The position numbers were made by a program, and so were the translations under genes. 34,537 bases of DNA. Source: a virus. The stretch spans positions 1 to 34,537 of IMG/VR virus record IMGVR_UViG_3300027996_000099; one strand, 5' to 3'. The notes under the pieces are model-generated. The model saw nothing but the letters and a program-made list of their open reading frames with translations. It searched no databases and was not told the origin of the DNA. Positions 1 to 8,543 of this stretch are shown one piece after another (the first letter of the stretch is position 1; each line of letters opens with the position of its first letter).

Positions 1-1124
1 AAGGTGACAAGAAAGGTAGATTATTTTCTTTTCCTATTCCTACATATAATATAACTAAGAATTTTGATTGGAATAGACCGGTTGCTAATAAGTTATTTGA
101 AGTAACTGCTAAGTATGGCATTCCTTATTTTTCGAATTACATAAACAGCACGATGTCACCCGATGATGCTAGAAGTATGTGTTGTAGACTTCGCTTGGAT
201 AATAGGGAACTGAGGAAGCGTGGTGGCGGTTTATTCGGTGCAAATCCATTAACAGGTAGCATAGGTGTAGTTACACTTAATTTGCCTAAAATCGCCTATA
301 AATCAAAAAACAGAAAACACTTCTTTAATCTACTTGAAAGAAATATGGATGTAGCAAAGAAAAGTCTTGAAGTAAAAAGAACTTTCGTCGAGCAGTGGAT
401 GGAAAATGATCTATATCCTTATTCTAAATTCTTCTTGAGACAAACAAAAGAAGTTACTGGAAAGTATTATTCAAATCATTTTTCTACCATTGGTCTTATT
501 GGATCACATGAATGCTGTTTGAATTTTCTAGGAGAAGGAATTGAGACTAAGAACGGAAAGAAGTTTATTGAAGAAGTTCTCGACTTTATGCGAAATAAGA
601 TGCAAGACTACCAAGAAGAAACAGGAAATCTTTATAATCTTGAAGCAACTCCAGCGGAAGGAACATCATATAGACTTGCCAAAATAGATAAGGAAAGATA
701 TTCTGACATTATTACTTCAGGAGACGATGAACCATACTATACAAATTCTAGTCAACTTCCTGTTAATTACTCAAATGATATTTTTGATACTATCGAACAT
801 CAAGATAGTCTACAAACAAAATATACAGGCGGAACAGTAATTCATCTTTATAACAATGAATTAGGAATTGATTCTGATATGGTAAAGATGACTATTAAGA
901 AAATATGTGAAAACTACGAAATGCCTTATATATCATGGACTCCTATTTTCAGCATTTGTTCAGACCACGGATATATTCAAGGAGAATTTCATAATTGTCC
1001 TACTTGTAATAAAGAAACTGAGGTATATTTAAGAGTTGTTGGTTTTTACAGACCACTTTCAGCATTTAATAATGGCAAAAAAGAAGAACATTCTCAACGA
1101 GTTACATATAAAATCAAAAAATAA
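1..1124 (+). CDS. nrdD: Anaerobic (class III) ribonucleotide reductase, large subunit, C-terminal part
   Basis: This gene is cut by the left edge; the frame is open from base 3 and about 373 residues are visible. The family reduces ribonucleoside triphosphates to deoxynucleotides without oxygen, using a glycyl radical. Visible hallmarks are FPIPTYNIT, the MCCRLRLD segment holding the thiyl-radical cysteine, and GGGLFGANPLTGSIG. Near the C-terminus are a zinc site (CSDH then CPTC) and the glycyl-radical loop RVVGFYRP followed by NNGKKEE, with the radical glycine 27 residues from the end. The activase NrdG is not in the window. The gene suggests a host that grows anaerobically. Confidence 0.95.
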   Translation, partial: GDKKGRLFSFPIPTYNITKNFDWNRPVANKLFEVTAKYGIPYFSNYINSTMSPDDARSMCCRLRLDNRELRKRGGGLFGANPLTGSIGVVTLNLPKIAYKSKNRKHFFNLLERNMDVAKKSLEVKRTFVEQWMENDLYPYSKFFLRQTKEVTGKYYSNHFSTIGLIGSHECCLNFLGEGIETKNGKKFIEEVLDFMRNKMQDYQEETGNLYNLEATPAEGTSYRLAKIDKERYSDIITSGDDEPYYTNSSQLPVNYSNDIFDTIEHQDSLQTKYTGGTVIHLYNNELGIDSDMVKMTIKKICENYEMPYISWTPIFSICSDHGYIQGEFHNCPTCNKETEVYLRVVGFYRPLSAFNNGKKEEHSQRVTYKIKK

Positions 1125-1135
1125 TCATTTTATCC

Positions 1136-1164
1136 TTTACTTTCTCCAAAAAATAACATATAAT
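1136..1164 (+). promoter_or_regulatory. Sigma70-like promoter
   Basis: TTTACT (1136-1141), a 17-nt spacer and a perfect TATAAT (1159-1164) lie just after nrdD and upstream of the small gene and gp47 homologue. The leader contains TGATTAATT, a motif seen downstream of other promoters here. Confidence 0.65.
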
Positions 1165-1201
1165 ATTAACATGATGATTAATTTAATTGTTGGAGACTAT
1201 C

Positions 1202-1450
1202 ATGCTAAACAAATTATCAAAAGAACTAAACACATCATTACAAATTGTATGCGCAGCACAATCTCTATTAGGAGATAACGAGAACGAAATTAAAAAAGTA
1301 TTGTTGTATCCTGATAGTAGCGACTTATTCGTTGATATAATTCAACAGGCTTTTGATTTGACTAGTTCCAATGTACAAACATTGTTGTTGTGTGGAGTTG
1401 TATACGAACGTTCGATATATGCAAGAAAATTTAGGAGTTGTGAATTATGA
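1202..1450 (+). CDS. Small protein of unknown function (82 aa)
   Basis: I do not recognise this protein. An upstream in-frame TTG exists, but the ATG at 1202 is preceded by GGAG six bases away and is the better start. The product is soluble, has no membrane segment, and is rich in leucine and serine. Its 3' end overlaps the start of the gp47 homologue by four bases (ATGA), so the two are translationally coupled and share the promoter at 1136-1164. A role in DNA metabolism is suggested only by this context. Confidence 0.7.
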   Translation: MLNKLSKELNTSLQIVCAAQSLLGDNENEIKKVLLYPDSSDLFVDIIQQAFDLTSSNVQTLLLCGVVYERSIYARKFRSCEL

Positions 1451-2445
1451 AAAATTTGATAATTTCGGATTGGCATCATCATAACAATGATTATTTTATA
1501 AATTATCAGTTGAAATTGATGGACTCTATCATAAACTATGTCAAGAAGAATAATATTGACTCAGTTATTGATTGTGGAGACACATTAGATAAGAGAAGAA
1601 TTGCTGATATTAAACTGTTGAATCTATTTAGAGACAAACACAGAGAATTACTTGATTGTGTTGATAGGTACGTTGTAATACGAGGCAATCACGATACATA
1701 CTACAAAACTTCTGGTACAGTAAATTCACTTAAAATAATATATACAGACGATAGATATACATTAGTTGATACAGATCCACTCAAGATAGGTAACTTATGT
1801 TTTATTCCGTGGATTGATAGTAACAATAGAGAAATGATTACAAAATTTGTTTCTGAAAATAACAATAAAAATAATTATTTGTTTTCTCACTTAAGCTTAT
1901 CCGGATTTGATATTCCTGTTTCCGATCAACTTTACAAATCTGACTATCAAAATTATCAAAAAGTATTCTCAGGACATTTTCACAATAGAGCTGAGAGAGA
2001 TAATGTGTTGTACGTTGGCAATCCATATCAAAAGTCTTTTGGGGAGTTGGTTAAGAAAGGATTTCATGTGTTTGATGATGAAAGCGGACAAATAGAATTC
2101 GTTGAAAACAAAGCTGATATATTCAAAATAATAACAATAAATGAAGATAGTAATATAGATGAATGCGTAAAAGGAATAAAAAATAGAATAATAAAAGTAA
2201 AGATCAATTCAATTGATAAATCTTTTATCAATGAATGTATCAATAAAATAAATGACTTAGAGCCACATAAAAGTACTATAACAACTAGTAGTGTAGATAT
2301 AGATGATATTGAATTAAAAACTGACTTAAGCGAGGATAAAATAATAGATAATTATCTCGAATCTATACAGTTCGATGAAGACAATGAAAAGGAAATTTTC
2401 AAGAAGATATTTTTAAAAACATTAGAAAAGATTAAGGAGAGCTAG
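1447..2445 (+). CDS. 47: Recombination nuclease subunit, gp47/SbcD/Mre11-like
   Basis: This 332-residue calcineurin-like phosphoesterase is the nuclease half of the T4 gp46/gp47 complex, which resects DNA ends for recombination-dependent replication. The metal-binding motifs are in order: D8 and H10 in SDWHHH, D45 in GDTLD, N81-H82 in GNHD, H148 in SHLSL, and H177 and H179 in GHFHN. The family's usual C-terminal cap follows. The ATPase partner gp46 is not in this window. The gene begins inside the previous one (ATGA overlap) and is followed at once by a zinc-ribbon gene and regA. Confidence 0.9.
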   Translation: MKNLIISDWHHHNNDYFINYQLKLMDSIINYVKKNNIDSVIDCGDTLDKRRIADIKLLNLFRDKHRELLDCVDRYVVIRGNHDTYYKTSGTVNSLKIIYTDDRYTLVDTDPLKIGNLCFIPWIDSNNREMITKFVSENNNKNNYLFSHLSLSGFDIPVSDQLYKSDYQNYQKVFSGHFHNRAERDNVLYVGNPYQKSFGELVKKGFHVFDDESGQIEFVENKADIFKIITINEDSNIDECVKGIKNRIIKVKINSIDKSFINECINKINDLEPHKSTITTSSVDIDDIELKTDLSEDKIIDNYLESIQFDEDNEKEIFKKIFLKTLEKIKES

Positions 2446-2446
2446 A

Positions 2447-2620
2447 ATGCCAATGTATTCCATGAAATGTACACACTGCCCACATGAAGAAGCAATTTTA
2501 TGTCCGGTTGATCAGAGAGACGCCCAGGTTTGTAAAAAATGTGGAAGTTTACTTAAAAATATGCCGTCAGCAGTAAGTTTTAAAATTAATGGTGACAAAT
2601 GGTCACCCAATAGAACCTAA
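2447..2620 (+). CDS. FmdB-like zinc-ribbon protein (57 aa)
   Basis: This small gene starts two bases after the gp47 homologue stops; AAGGAGAGC precedes it. The N-terminus MPMYSMKC, the CTHC and CKKC pairs, and a C-terminal FKINGDKW segment match the layout of FmdB-family zinc ribbons (metal knuckles followed by a short F-x-l-x-G-x-G-W tail). The family is proposed to be regulatory but its biochemical role is not established. The gene is co-transcribed with gp47 and regA. Confidence 0.7.
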   Translation: MPMYSMKCTHCPHEEAILCPVDQRDAQVCKKCGSLLKNMPSAVSFKINGDKWSPNRT

Positions 2621-2649
2621 TAAGTTCTGAAGGATAAATGGAGGATGTC

Positions 2650-3081
2650 ATGAGTTTTAGGAATTTGATTGAAGTTGAATTAATTAAGCCGGTCCAAGTT
2701 GTAAGGGAAACTATTAGTAGATTGGGTATAGCTGACTCAAGTAAGAAAACATTATATCAGACATGTCATGTAATTGAAATGAATGGTAAGTATTATGTAT
2801 TACATTTTAAAGACATATACTCACTTAGAGGAAATGAAGTAAACTGGGTAGATGGGGACCTAGAGAGAAGAAACCATATAGCAAAATTACTAGAGGAGTG
2901 GGGACTATTAAAAATATTAAATAAAAATGATATATTAAGTTCATATGGACTAACTATCTCCGAAGAAAATCCATTTGTATTCAAGTTGTCATACGCACTG
3001 AAATCAAAATGGACAATTCAGGAAAAAATAGATGTCAAAAAATTCATACAAGATTTTAATGAGGCTAATCAATTAAAATAA
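2650..3081 (+). CDS. regA: Translational repressor RegA
   Basis: RegA is a small RNA-binding protein that represses translation of many early T4-type mRNAs by binding near their start codons. The 143-residue product has the family core: LYQTCHVIE, YYVLHFKDIY, RRNHIAKLLEEWGLLKIL. An ATG at 2638 is in frame, but the ATG at 2650 has a perfect GGAGG six bases upstream, gives a length closer to T4 RegA (122 aa), and is preferred. The gene lies at the end of the replication group and just before the first late promoter. Confidence 0.9.
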   Translation: MSFRNLIEVELIKPVQVVRETISRLGIADSSKKTLYQTCHVIEMNGKYYVLHFKDIYSLRGNEVNWVDGDLERRNHIAKLLEEWGLLKILNKNDILSSYGLTISEENPFVFKLSYALKSKWTIQEKIDVKKFIQDFNEANQLK

Positions 3082-3105
3082 TAAATAATAGTAATATAAA
3101 CTATT
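3080..3105 (+). promoter_or_regulatory. Late promoter with leader inverted repeat
   Basis: AATAAATA (3080-3087) resembles the T4 late element TATAAATA. It is followed by AATAGT (3087-3092), a 7-nt loop and ACTATT (3100-3105). The next ATG (3119) has no Shine-Dalgarno. The same block recurs before gp25 (19249) and before the gene at 26185. Confidence 0.6.
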
Positions 3106-3118
3106 CAATTATTTTAAT

Positions 3119-4042
3119 ATGGCAAAAGAAAAATGGACACCACAAAAATTAAAAGAAATATTTGAAACTACTTCAGATAATAAAGCTCTAGTATTTCCAC
3201 TTAAATTAAAGAATTATATAAATGAAGACGCTGATTTCGCATCATTTGTAAAATTTACACCAAAAGCAAGCAAATTTAAAATACCTACACTAGAAGATAT
3301 AAAGAAAAATGAAAATTCATCTTCTAAAAGCGAAGCAGGTAAAGTCGAGGAAGTACCTGTATCAGTTCCACTCGATTGTATAATTCTACCTATACGGCCC
3401 ACTGTAGATACATTGACTGCTAATTGGCAGGGTGTTGAAGGCGCTGGTGCTCTTGCCGGTGGATGGACTAACTATCTTACGTGGAAAGGAGCCAAGGCAT
3501 TATCAGGTATAGCATCTACTATTTTACCACAAGAATTAGTATTAGCATATAAAGCAGGATTTTTAGGATCAGCTATAGATAATCCACATGAAAAACTATT
3601 ATTTGCTGGACATGAAAGAAGAACTTTTGATATAGCATGGGAATTTCTTAAGCCTGAATCAGAAGAAGATGAAAAAGTATTATCAGATATAATATCAATA
3701 TTCAGGAAAACTAGTGTAGGAACATATGAAACTCTAGTAATAGGACCGCCACCTACATGGGAGATAGAATTCTATTCTTTTCCAATGACTGATCCATACT
3801 TGATTTATGAAAAATGTGGTGTTTCAGCATCCGTTGGTTTTGGTGGAGATGGAAACGAATTCAAAGCAATGGAATCAGGCATGCCGTTCATGTCTCTTTC
3901 ACTTTCTATTACTGAACTTGATTATCCAACTGAAAAAATACTAGGAGTAAATTCAAAGAAATCAACTACAAAAACAAAGAAGAACGTTGAAATCGAACCA
4001 ATTGATAAAAAAGCATTAGAGGAATTCAATGGCAAGTCGTAA
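3119..4042 (+). CDS. Baseplate tail-tube junction protein, gp48/gp54-like
   Basis: This 307-residue protein resembles the T4 tube initiator/cap proteins gp48 and gp54, which sit between the baseplate hub and the tail tube. The conserved core is NPHEKLLFAGHERRTFDIAW followed by LKPESEEDEKVLSDIISIFRK and a C-terminal YEKCGVSASVGFGGDGN / PFMSLSLSITELDYP segment, typical of tube-fold proteins. A glycine/alanine-rich stretch at about residues 100-120 may contact the tube. The gene overlaps the next by 14 bases. The start has no visible Shine-Dalgarno and sits 31 bases after a late promoter. Which of gp48 or gp54 it is cannot be settled by eye. Confidence 0.7.
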   Translation: MAKEKWTPQKLKEIFETTSDNKALVFPLKLKNYINEDADFASFVKFTPKASKFKIPTLEDIKKNENSSSKSEAGKVEEVPVSVPLDCIILPIRPTVDTLTANWQGVEGAGALAGGWTNYLTWKGAKALSGIASTILPQELVLAYKAGFLGSAIDNPHEKLLFAGHERRTFDIAWEFLKPESEEDEKVLSDIISIFRKTSVGTYETLVIGPPPTWEIEFYSFPMTDPYLIYEKCGVSASVGFGGDGNEFKAMESGMPFMSLSLSITELDYPTEKILGVNSKKSTTKTKKNVEIEPIDKKALEEFNGKS

Positions 4043-5150
4043 TGTAGGTCTAACCACTGTAGATATAACCACTGTAGAACTAATTAACTATGAAAATATT
4101 GCTGTAGATATAACAAAGATATTTAAAAGTATAAAATTAGTGGAACATATAGGAGATACTTTCATTACAGGAAGTATCCAATTAACAGAAGAATATTCAT
4201 TCAGAGAAAAGTTTCCTTTCAAAGGAAGAGAAAAACTTCGTGTAGTGTATTCATCAGGCGAAAGCACAATAAGGGACATTACATTTGATATAACCAGAAT
4301 CGCTTTTACAAAGGATACTCAAGAAAATCAAGTTAGAGCTATATTGATGGAATTTGCTTCTGAGAACTATAAAACATTTCTAACCAAGAGATATAACAAG
4401 ATGTATCTCGAGAGTATGACTAGAAATCAAATAGTACAAGATATATGTGATTTCCATGGTGTTGATGTTACAGTATTGAATCAATTTGACACAACCACTA
4501 TTAATCATTTCAATATGAATAAATCATCACTCAAATTACTTCAAGAAATAGCGTATAAAGGCGATAAACCATGTGTCCTATACCAGAGGGACGATACACT
4601 TATTTTCGACAGTCTGATTGATATGCTTAGTCAGAAAGACTATTATCAATTCACCATCAATCCTTTAAATAGAGAAGATGGTAAGTCAGACTTGTTTGTA
4701 TTAACTGATATTAAGAAATCCGATACATATGATTTCTTTGATGTTCATTATAGAGACGGTCAGAACGGATATAAATTATATGATTTTGATACGTACAATA
4801 AAACTTTCACAGAGACAGATAAAAAACTATCAGATAATTTTTCAACTAAACAGAAATTTGAAGTAGATGAAACAAATTTAATCAATAAAAAACTAAACAA
4901 GAATTCGAAATACTGTGAAGACTATACCTTAATGGATTTTATGGAAGCAAATATCAGATATGGTGTTTCAGACTTGATGGTCGGAGACCTAATAGGAATA
5001 AATCTATACTCTAGGCCTGATTCAGAAGAACTTAGTTTTTATTCAGGTAAATGGTTAGTGTGGCGAATAGTATCAACTATAACAAATGATTTTAAATATG
5101 ATCAACAGGTCGTATTAGTAAGAGAAAAAGGATTATACGAATTAATATAA
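4029..5150 (+). CDS. Baseplate hub protein, gp27-like
   Basis: This 373-residue protein has the layout of the T4 gp27 hub family: an N-terminal half with KLVEHIGDTFITGSIQLTEEYSFREKFPFKGREKLRV, a central LLQEIAYKGDKPCVLYQRDD segment, and a C-terminal VGDLIGINLYS...GKWLVWRIV strand pair. The length is close to T4 gp27 (391 aa). The hub joins the spike and wedges to the tail tube, which fits its overlap with the preceding tube-junction gene. The family assignment is from pattern and position; the sequence is divergent. Confidence 0.6.
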   Translation: MASRNVGLTTVDITTVELINYENIAVDITKIFKSIKLVEHIGDTFITGSIQLTEEYSFREKFPFKGREKLRVVYSSGESTIRDITFDITRIAFTKDTQENQVRAILMEFASENYKTFLTKRYNKMYLESMTRNQIVQDICDFHGVDVTVLNQFDTTTINHFNMNKSSLKLLQEIAYKGDKPCVLYQRDDTLIFDSLIDMLSQKDYYQFTINPLNREDGKSDLFVLTDIKKSDTYDFFDVHYRDGQNGYKLYDFDTYNKTFTETDKKLSDNFSTKQKFEVDETNLINKKLNKNSKYCEDYTLMDFMEANIRYGVSDLMVGDLIGINLYSRPDSEELSFYSGKWLVWRIVSTITNDFKYDQQVVLVREKGLYELI

Positions 5151-5162
5151 AAGGAGAATGAT

Positions 5163-5417
5163 ATGAATAAAATAATAAAAGAAAACGGGAAATGGTCGAT
5201 AAAAGATCTACCATTAACAGAGAAAGAAAATGAAAGATATACTTACTATAAAAAAGTAGCAAAGAAGCCTACTAACTGGGACTTTATGGATTTCATTGCT
5301 CAGATGAAAACACTTTATAATAAAAGTATAGGCAAATCAAAAGACCATGCCATAGAGAAACAAGATGAATTCACCGATTTTATATCAAAAAATTACAAGA
5401 AATTTAAATTGAGGTAA
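5163..5417 (+). CDS. Tagged small protein 1 (84 aa), candidate internal head protein
   Basis: The protein begins MNKIIKENGKWSI, the shared tag found on six late proteins in this window. The body is short, lysine-rich and soluble, and I do not recognise it. Candidate (I/L)-x-E cleavage points after the tag are I-K-D at residues 13-15 and L-T-E at 18-20. AAAGGAGAATGAT precedes the ATG. It is in the late operon after the hub gene and two bases before the second tagged gene. I infer packaging into the head; no function of the body can be given. Confidence 0.75.
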   Translation: MNKIIKENGKWSIKDLPLTEKENERYTYYKKVAKKPTNWDFMDFIAQMKTLYNKSIGKSKDHAIEKQDEFTDFISKNYKKFKLR

Positions 5418-5419
5418 TC

Positions 5420-5785
5420 ATGATTAAAATAATAAAAGAAAATGGAATATATTCTATAATGGAGAGCAGTGAGTCAAAGAAAATAGAAAAATTTGCTAAA
5501 AATCTTGGAGCAGATCTTATATTAATTGATTCTAATAACATAGAACTAAGCAAAATAGTTGTTCCAAAAGAAGCAAGAGGAACAGGTATAGGGTCTAAAA
5601 TTATGAAAGAAATAATAAAATATGCTGATTCAGTTAATAAAATAGTAACATTGACTCCGTCTAAAGATTTTGGTGGAAGTGTTCCGAAGCTTATAAAATT
5701 TTATAAGTCATTTGGGTTTGTCGAAAATAAAGGCAAAAACAAAGATTATGAAATATCAGATACAATGTATAGACTTCCTAAATAA
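5420..5785 (+). CDS. Tagged GNAT-family N-acetyltransferase (121 aa)
   Basis: The N-terminus MIKIIKENGIYSIMESS is the shared tag with an I-M-E|S site (residues 13-16) like a T4 gp21 cleavage site. The body is a compact GNAT fold: IELSKIVVPKEARGTGIGSKIM carries the acetyl-CoA loop R-G-T-G-I-G at 53-58, and PKLIKFYKSFGFVENKGK is the typical motif-B end. The family transfers acetyl groups from acetyl-CoA to amines; the substrate here is unknown. The gene is the last of the hub operon. If the tag directs packaging, this enzyme would be delivered with the DNA. Confidence 0.8.
   Translation: MIKIIKENGIYSIMESSESKKIEKFAKNLGADLILIDSNNIELSKIVVPKEARGTGIGSKIMKEIIKYADSVNKIVTLTPSKDFGGSVPKLIKFYKSFGFVENKGKNKDYEISDTMYRLPK
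5426..5453 (+). repeat. 28-nt identical tag-coding repeat, copy 1
   Basis: These 28 bases, coding for the core of the tag, are identical to 22224-22251 in the metallopeptidase gene, although the rest of the two genes is unrelated. This suggests the tag was copied or exchanged at DNA level. Confidence 0.8.
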
Positions 5786-5790
5786 ATATT

Positions 5791-5798
5791 AATAAATA
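5791..5798 (+). promoter_or_regulatory. Late promoter before gp4 homologue
   Basis: AATAAATA is followed by a TACTATATTAACTACT leader similar to the other late leaders, though the inverted repeat is degenerate here. The gp4 ATG is 28 bases downstream and has no Shine-Dalgarno. Confidence 0.5.
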
Positions 5799-5826
5799 AT
5801 ACTATATTAACTACTTTATAGATTAC

Positions 5827-6354
5827 ATGTCAAGATCAAAACCAAAATATCAGCAAGGATACATCAAACTATTCCACGAAGACCATATAAAAAAATATGT
5901 TGGCGATGCCTCCAAAATAATTTATAGGTCTGGATGGGAAAAAAGATTCTTTAAATATCTAATTAACAAAAAAGAAGTTGTTGCTCTTAACATGGAAGAA
6001 GTAGTAATACAGTATGTTAGTCCAAAAGATAATAAGTATCATAGATATTTTATGGATTTTTGGTTCAAGACAGATAAGGGAAAACAATTCATAGTAGAGG
6101 TTAAACCTTTTGCTCAGACGAGAAGACCAGAATTGAAGCCAACTAAAAACGGCGTACTAACAGCTAAAAGAAAACAATCATACGCAACACAAATGAATAC
6201 TTACTTGGTTAATCTATCAAAATGGAAGTATGCTAACATATATGCTAAGAAAAACAATCTTACTTTTTTGATATTAACTGATGATACAAACAATTGTAGT
6301 AGAAATTACATGAATTTTAAATTATGGACTTTAGACGAGTTAGGGATTAAATAA
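5827..6354 (+). CDS. 4: Head completion protein gp4
   Basis: The protein begins MSRSKPKYQQG, very like T4 gp4 (also called gp50/65), which acts late in head maturation before tail joining. It contains IIYRSGWEKRFFKYL, YHRYFMDFWF and FIVEVKPFAQT, the pattern of a PD-(D/E)xK/TnsA-like nuclease fold with D and E-x-K in the expected order. It is 175 residues against about 150 in T4. The stop codon overlaps the next start by one base. The start lacks a Shine-Dalgarno and follows a late promoter leader. Confidence 0.88.
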   Translation: MSRSKPKYQQGYIKLFHEDHIKKYVGDASKIIYRSGWEKRFFKYLINKKEVVALNMEEVVIQYVSPKDNKYHRYFMDFWFKTDKGKQFIVEVKPFAQTRRPELKPTKNGVLTAKRKQSYATQMNTYLVNLSKWKYANIYAKKNNLTFLILTDDTNNCSRNYMNFKLWTLDELGIK

Positions 6355-7031
6355 TGACATTAACAGAAGGACAATTACGCAAAGCGGCAAAGTGGTTCTT
6401 TGGTAGAGCTAAAGATCTTTTCTCTAAAAAAAGAGAGACTGAGAAAGAAAAGAAAAAATCAGGAAATATAACCGATCTTAAAGATATATCTTCCAAGATG
6501 TATAATTTCAACTTGTATATGACGCTTTATCCAGATCCTCTATACAAAGACACTCTTCCTGTATACGATCAGCTACCATTATTCTTCCCTATTAGTATGA
6601 CAGGCGCTGCTCATGGATCAGGACCAAAAATACAAGGACTGAACATTCACTATTTAAGCCCAGCCAATCGAAAAGTGTTTATGCAAGAAATACTATTCGT
6701 AATAAAGAAAAACGCTGTTAGGGCTGGATATGACCCTGATACACTAGATGATATACCTCCAACAGTTATCAATGGATGGGTGGGAAAATATATTAATGCT
6801 GTATATTCACAACAACAGAAATCTGCTGGTAGTAAGATAAAGGTAGCTTATAGATCATATCTATTAAATAGAATTAAAGGGAAGATGATAAAGATAAAAT
6901 TTTCTGAGTGGGATAATGCAGTAAATGTTGTGCTACCAAGATTTAAAAAGATGTCTCCATCAGCAACATATCAGTATGTAAATGAACAGTACGCCAAGTA
7001 TAAAAACAATCCTTGGGGTCCATTGAGATAA
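6354..7031 (+). CDS. Conserved virion-region protein of unknown function (225 aa)
   Basis: The central block LPVYDQLPLFFPIS followed by GLNIHYLSPANRKVF is a pattern I associate with a conserved family in T4-like phages, but I cannot name its role with certainty. The N-terminus is lysine-rich (residues 10-40) and the C-terminus ends NPWGPLR. There is no membrane segment. It sits between gp4 and the portal, starts within the gp4 stop codon (TAATG), and is therefore probably a head-, neck- or baseplate-associated structural protein. Confidence 0.6.
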   Translation: MTLTEGQLRKAAKWFFGRAKDLFSKKRETEKEKKKSGNITDLKDISSKMYNFNLYMTLYPDPLYKDTLPVYDQLPLFFPISMTGAAHGSGPKIQGLNIHYLSPANRKVFMQEILFVIKKNAVRAGYDPDTLDDIPPTVINGWVGKYINAVYSQQQKSAGSKIKVAYRSYLLNRIKGKMIKIKFSEWDNAVNVVLPRFKKMSPSATYQYVNEQYAKYKNNPWGPLR

Positions 7032-7039
7032 TATAAATA
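7032..7039 (+). promoter_or_regulatory. Late promoter before portal gene
   Basis: A perfect TATAAATA starts just after the previous stop codon, 38 bases upstream of the portal ATG. This leader does have a purine-rich ribosome site (AAAAGGG). Confidence 0.65.
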
Positions 7040-7069
7040 AGAATAGTATAAAAAATAAAAGGGTTTAAC

Positions 7070-8542
7070 ATGCTTTTACATGAAAATAAAATAACAAAGG
7101 CGATTGACAAAGGGAATTTTGACCAGGTAATAATCGATAAAGATAATAATGTTACTGGCGGATTCTTCTCTGGTATATATACAGGAAAAGACAATCCCGA
7201 GTGTATACTTGAAAATGAAAAAAATCTTGTAAAGACATATAGAAAATATGCCGCTATATCAAAAGTTGATGAAGCTATTCAAGATATCACAAATGAAGCT
7301 ATAGTAGTTGATGAAGAAGATTCATGTGCTATTCATACAGAAAGAATAGATTTTATGGGATCTCCTAGTGTAGCAAAAGGACTAAAAGAAAAAATCCTTC
7401 CAGAAATCTTTTCTAAAATTTACTCAAAATTAAAATTTGATCTACACGGTGACCAGTATTTCGAAAGATGGTATGTAGATGGAAGATTGTATGTATACGT
7501 GGATTCATCGAAAGAGGATGGAATTAAAGATATTAGAATACTTGATCCACTCCGATTGACTCTAGTTAGAGAAAATAAAAAATTACGTTATGACTATCAA
7601 ACAGGTGAGAAAGATGAAAACGGATGTAATAAGGAGCCTATGGAGATTCCTTTCAAAAATGTTATCTATATAACATCCGGCCTACATGACGCTGAAACAG
7701 GAGCCGTAATATCATATATTAATAAAGCAATAAAACCTATCAATCAACTTCAGATGATGGAAAATTCATTAGTTATTCATAGATTCATTAGAGCACCTGA
7801 GAGATGGCTATTCAAATTGGATACTTCTGGTATGTCAGATAGTAAAGCAACTGAATATATGAGAAAAGCTAGAGAACAGTTTAGAAGTAGATTTTCAGTT
7901 GATCCTATTACAGGAGAAACCAAAAGCCAATCACTTTTAATGTCAATGCAAGAGAATTTCTTTATCGCTAAGAGAAACACCCAAGGCGGCGGACATGAAA
8001 TAGATACAATTGGTGGTAGTTCACAGGGATTTGATAATATAGATCCTATAATATACTTTCAAAAAGAAATGTATAAAGCACTTAATGTTCCTGTTTCTAG
8101 ACTTGAACCAGAAAACACAACTTTCATAGGATCTAGAACAGAGGAAATAAACAGAGACGAATTAAACTTTTTCAAGTTCATTAAAAAGCTTAGAAAAAGA
8201 GGCATGCACGTACTATTCATGAAATTAATTGAACTCGAAGGAATATTAACGGGTAGAATCAAAAAAGAAGATTATGATGCAGTTGAAGATGATATCAGAT
8301 TTGTTTGGAGAAATGAATCCATCTATGAGCAAGCAAGAGAATCTTCAACAATACAATCTATAATAGAAAATTCCGGAATGCAAGCAGAAGAACTAGCACA
8401 TAAATACTTTTCAGTTGAATGGTTTAGAAAGAAAGTACTTAAACAGACCGATGAACAAATAGCTAAATATGATAAGCAACGACAACAAGAAATAAAAAGT
8501 GGAATAATTCCTGCTGATACTGACGAAGATGATGAGGAATAA
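7070..8542 (+). CDS. 20: Portal vertex protein gp20
   Basis: The portal forms the twelve-subunit DNA channel at the head vertex, nucleates head assembly and docks the terminase. The 490-residue product shows the T4 family pattern: LVKTYRKYAAISKVDEAIQDITNEAIV, YFERWYVDGRLYVYV, ILDPLRLTLVRE, LQMMENSLVIHRFIRAPERW, then IDTIGGSSQGFDNIDPIIYFQKEMYKALNVPVSRL and RDELNFFKFIKKLRKR. The C-terminus is acidic (DTDEDDEE), as in T4. The stop is followed two bases later by a tagged small gene, then gp21, matching T4 head-gene order. Confidence 0.95.
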   Translation: MLLHENKITKAIDKGNFDQVIIDKDNNVTGGFFSGIYTGKDNPECILENEKNLVKTYRKYAAISKVDEAIQDITNEAIVVDEEDSCAIHTERIDFMGSPSVAKGLKEKILPEIFSKIYSKLKFDLHGDQYFERWYVDGRLYVYVDSSKEDGIKDIRILDPLRLTLVRENKKLRYDYQTGEKDENGCNKEPMEIPFKNVIYITSGLHDAETGAVISYINKAIKPINQLQMMENSLVIHRFIRAPERWLFKLDTSGMSDSKATEYMRKAREQFRSRFSVDPITGETKSQSLLMSMQENFFIAKRNTQGGGHEIDTIGGSSQGFDNIDPIIYFQKEMYKALNVPVSRLEPENTTFIGSRTEEINRDELNFFKFIKKLRKRGMHVLFMKLIELEGILTGRIKKEDYDAVEDDIRFVWRNESIYEQARESSTIQSIIENSGMQAEELAHKYFSVEWFRKKVLKQTDEQIAKYDKQRQQEIKSGIIPADTDEDDEE

Positions 8543-8543
8543 T

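Noticed and set aside
1036-1278. 80-codon open frame across the end of nrdD
   Set aside because: It overlaps nrdD in another frame and has no ribosome site; the promoter and ribosome site at 1136-1195 serve the gene at 1202.
3119-5817. Bacteroidota-type host suggested by starts without Shine-Dalgarno
   Set aside because: Most other genes have strong GGAGG sites and the promoters are sigma70-like TTGACA/TATAAT, so the missing sites are specific to certain late leaders.
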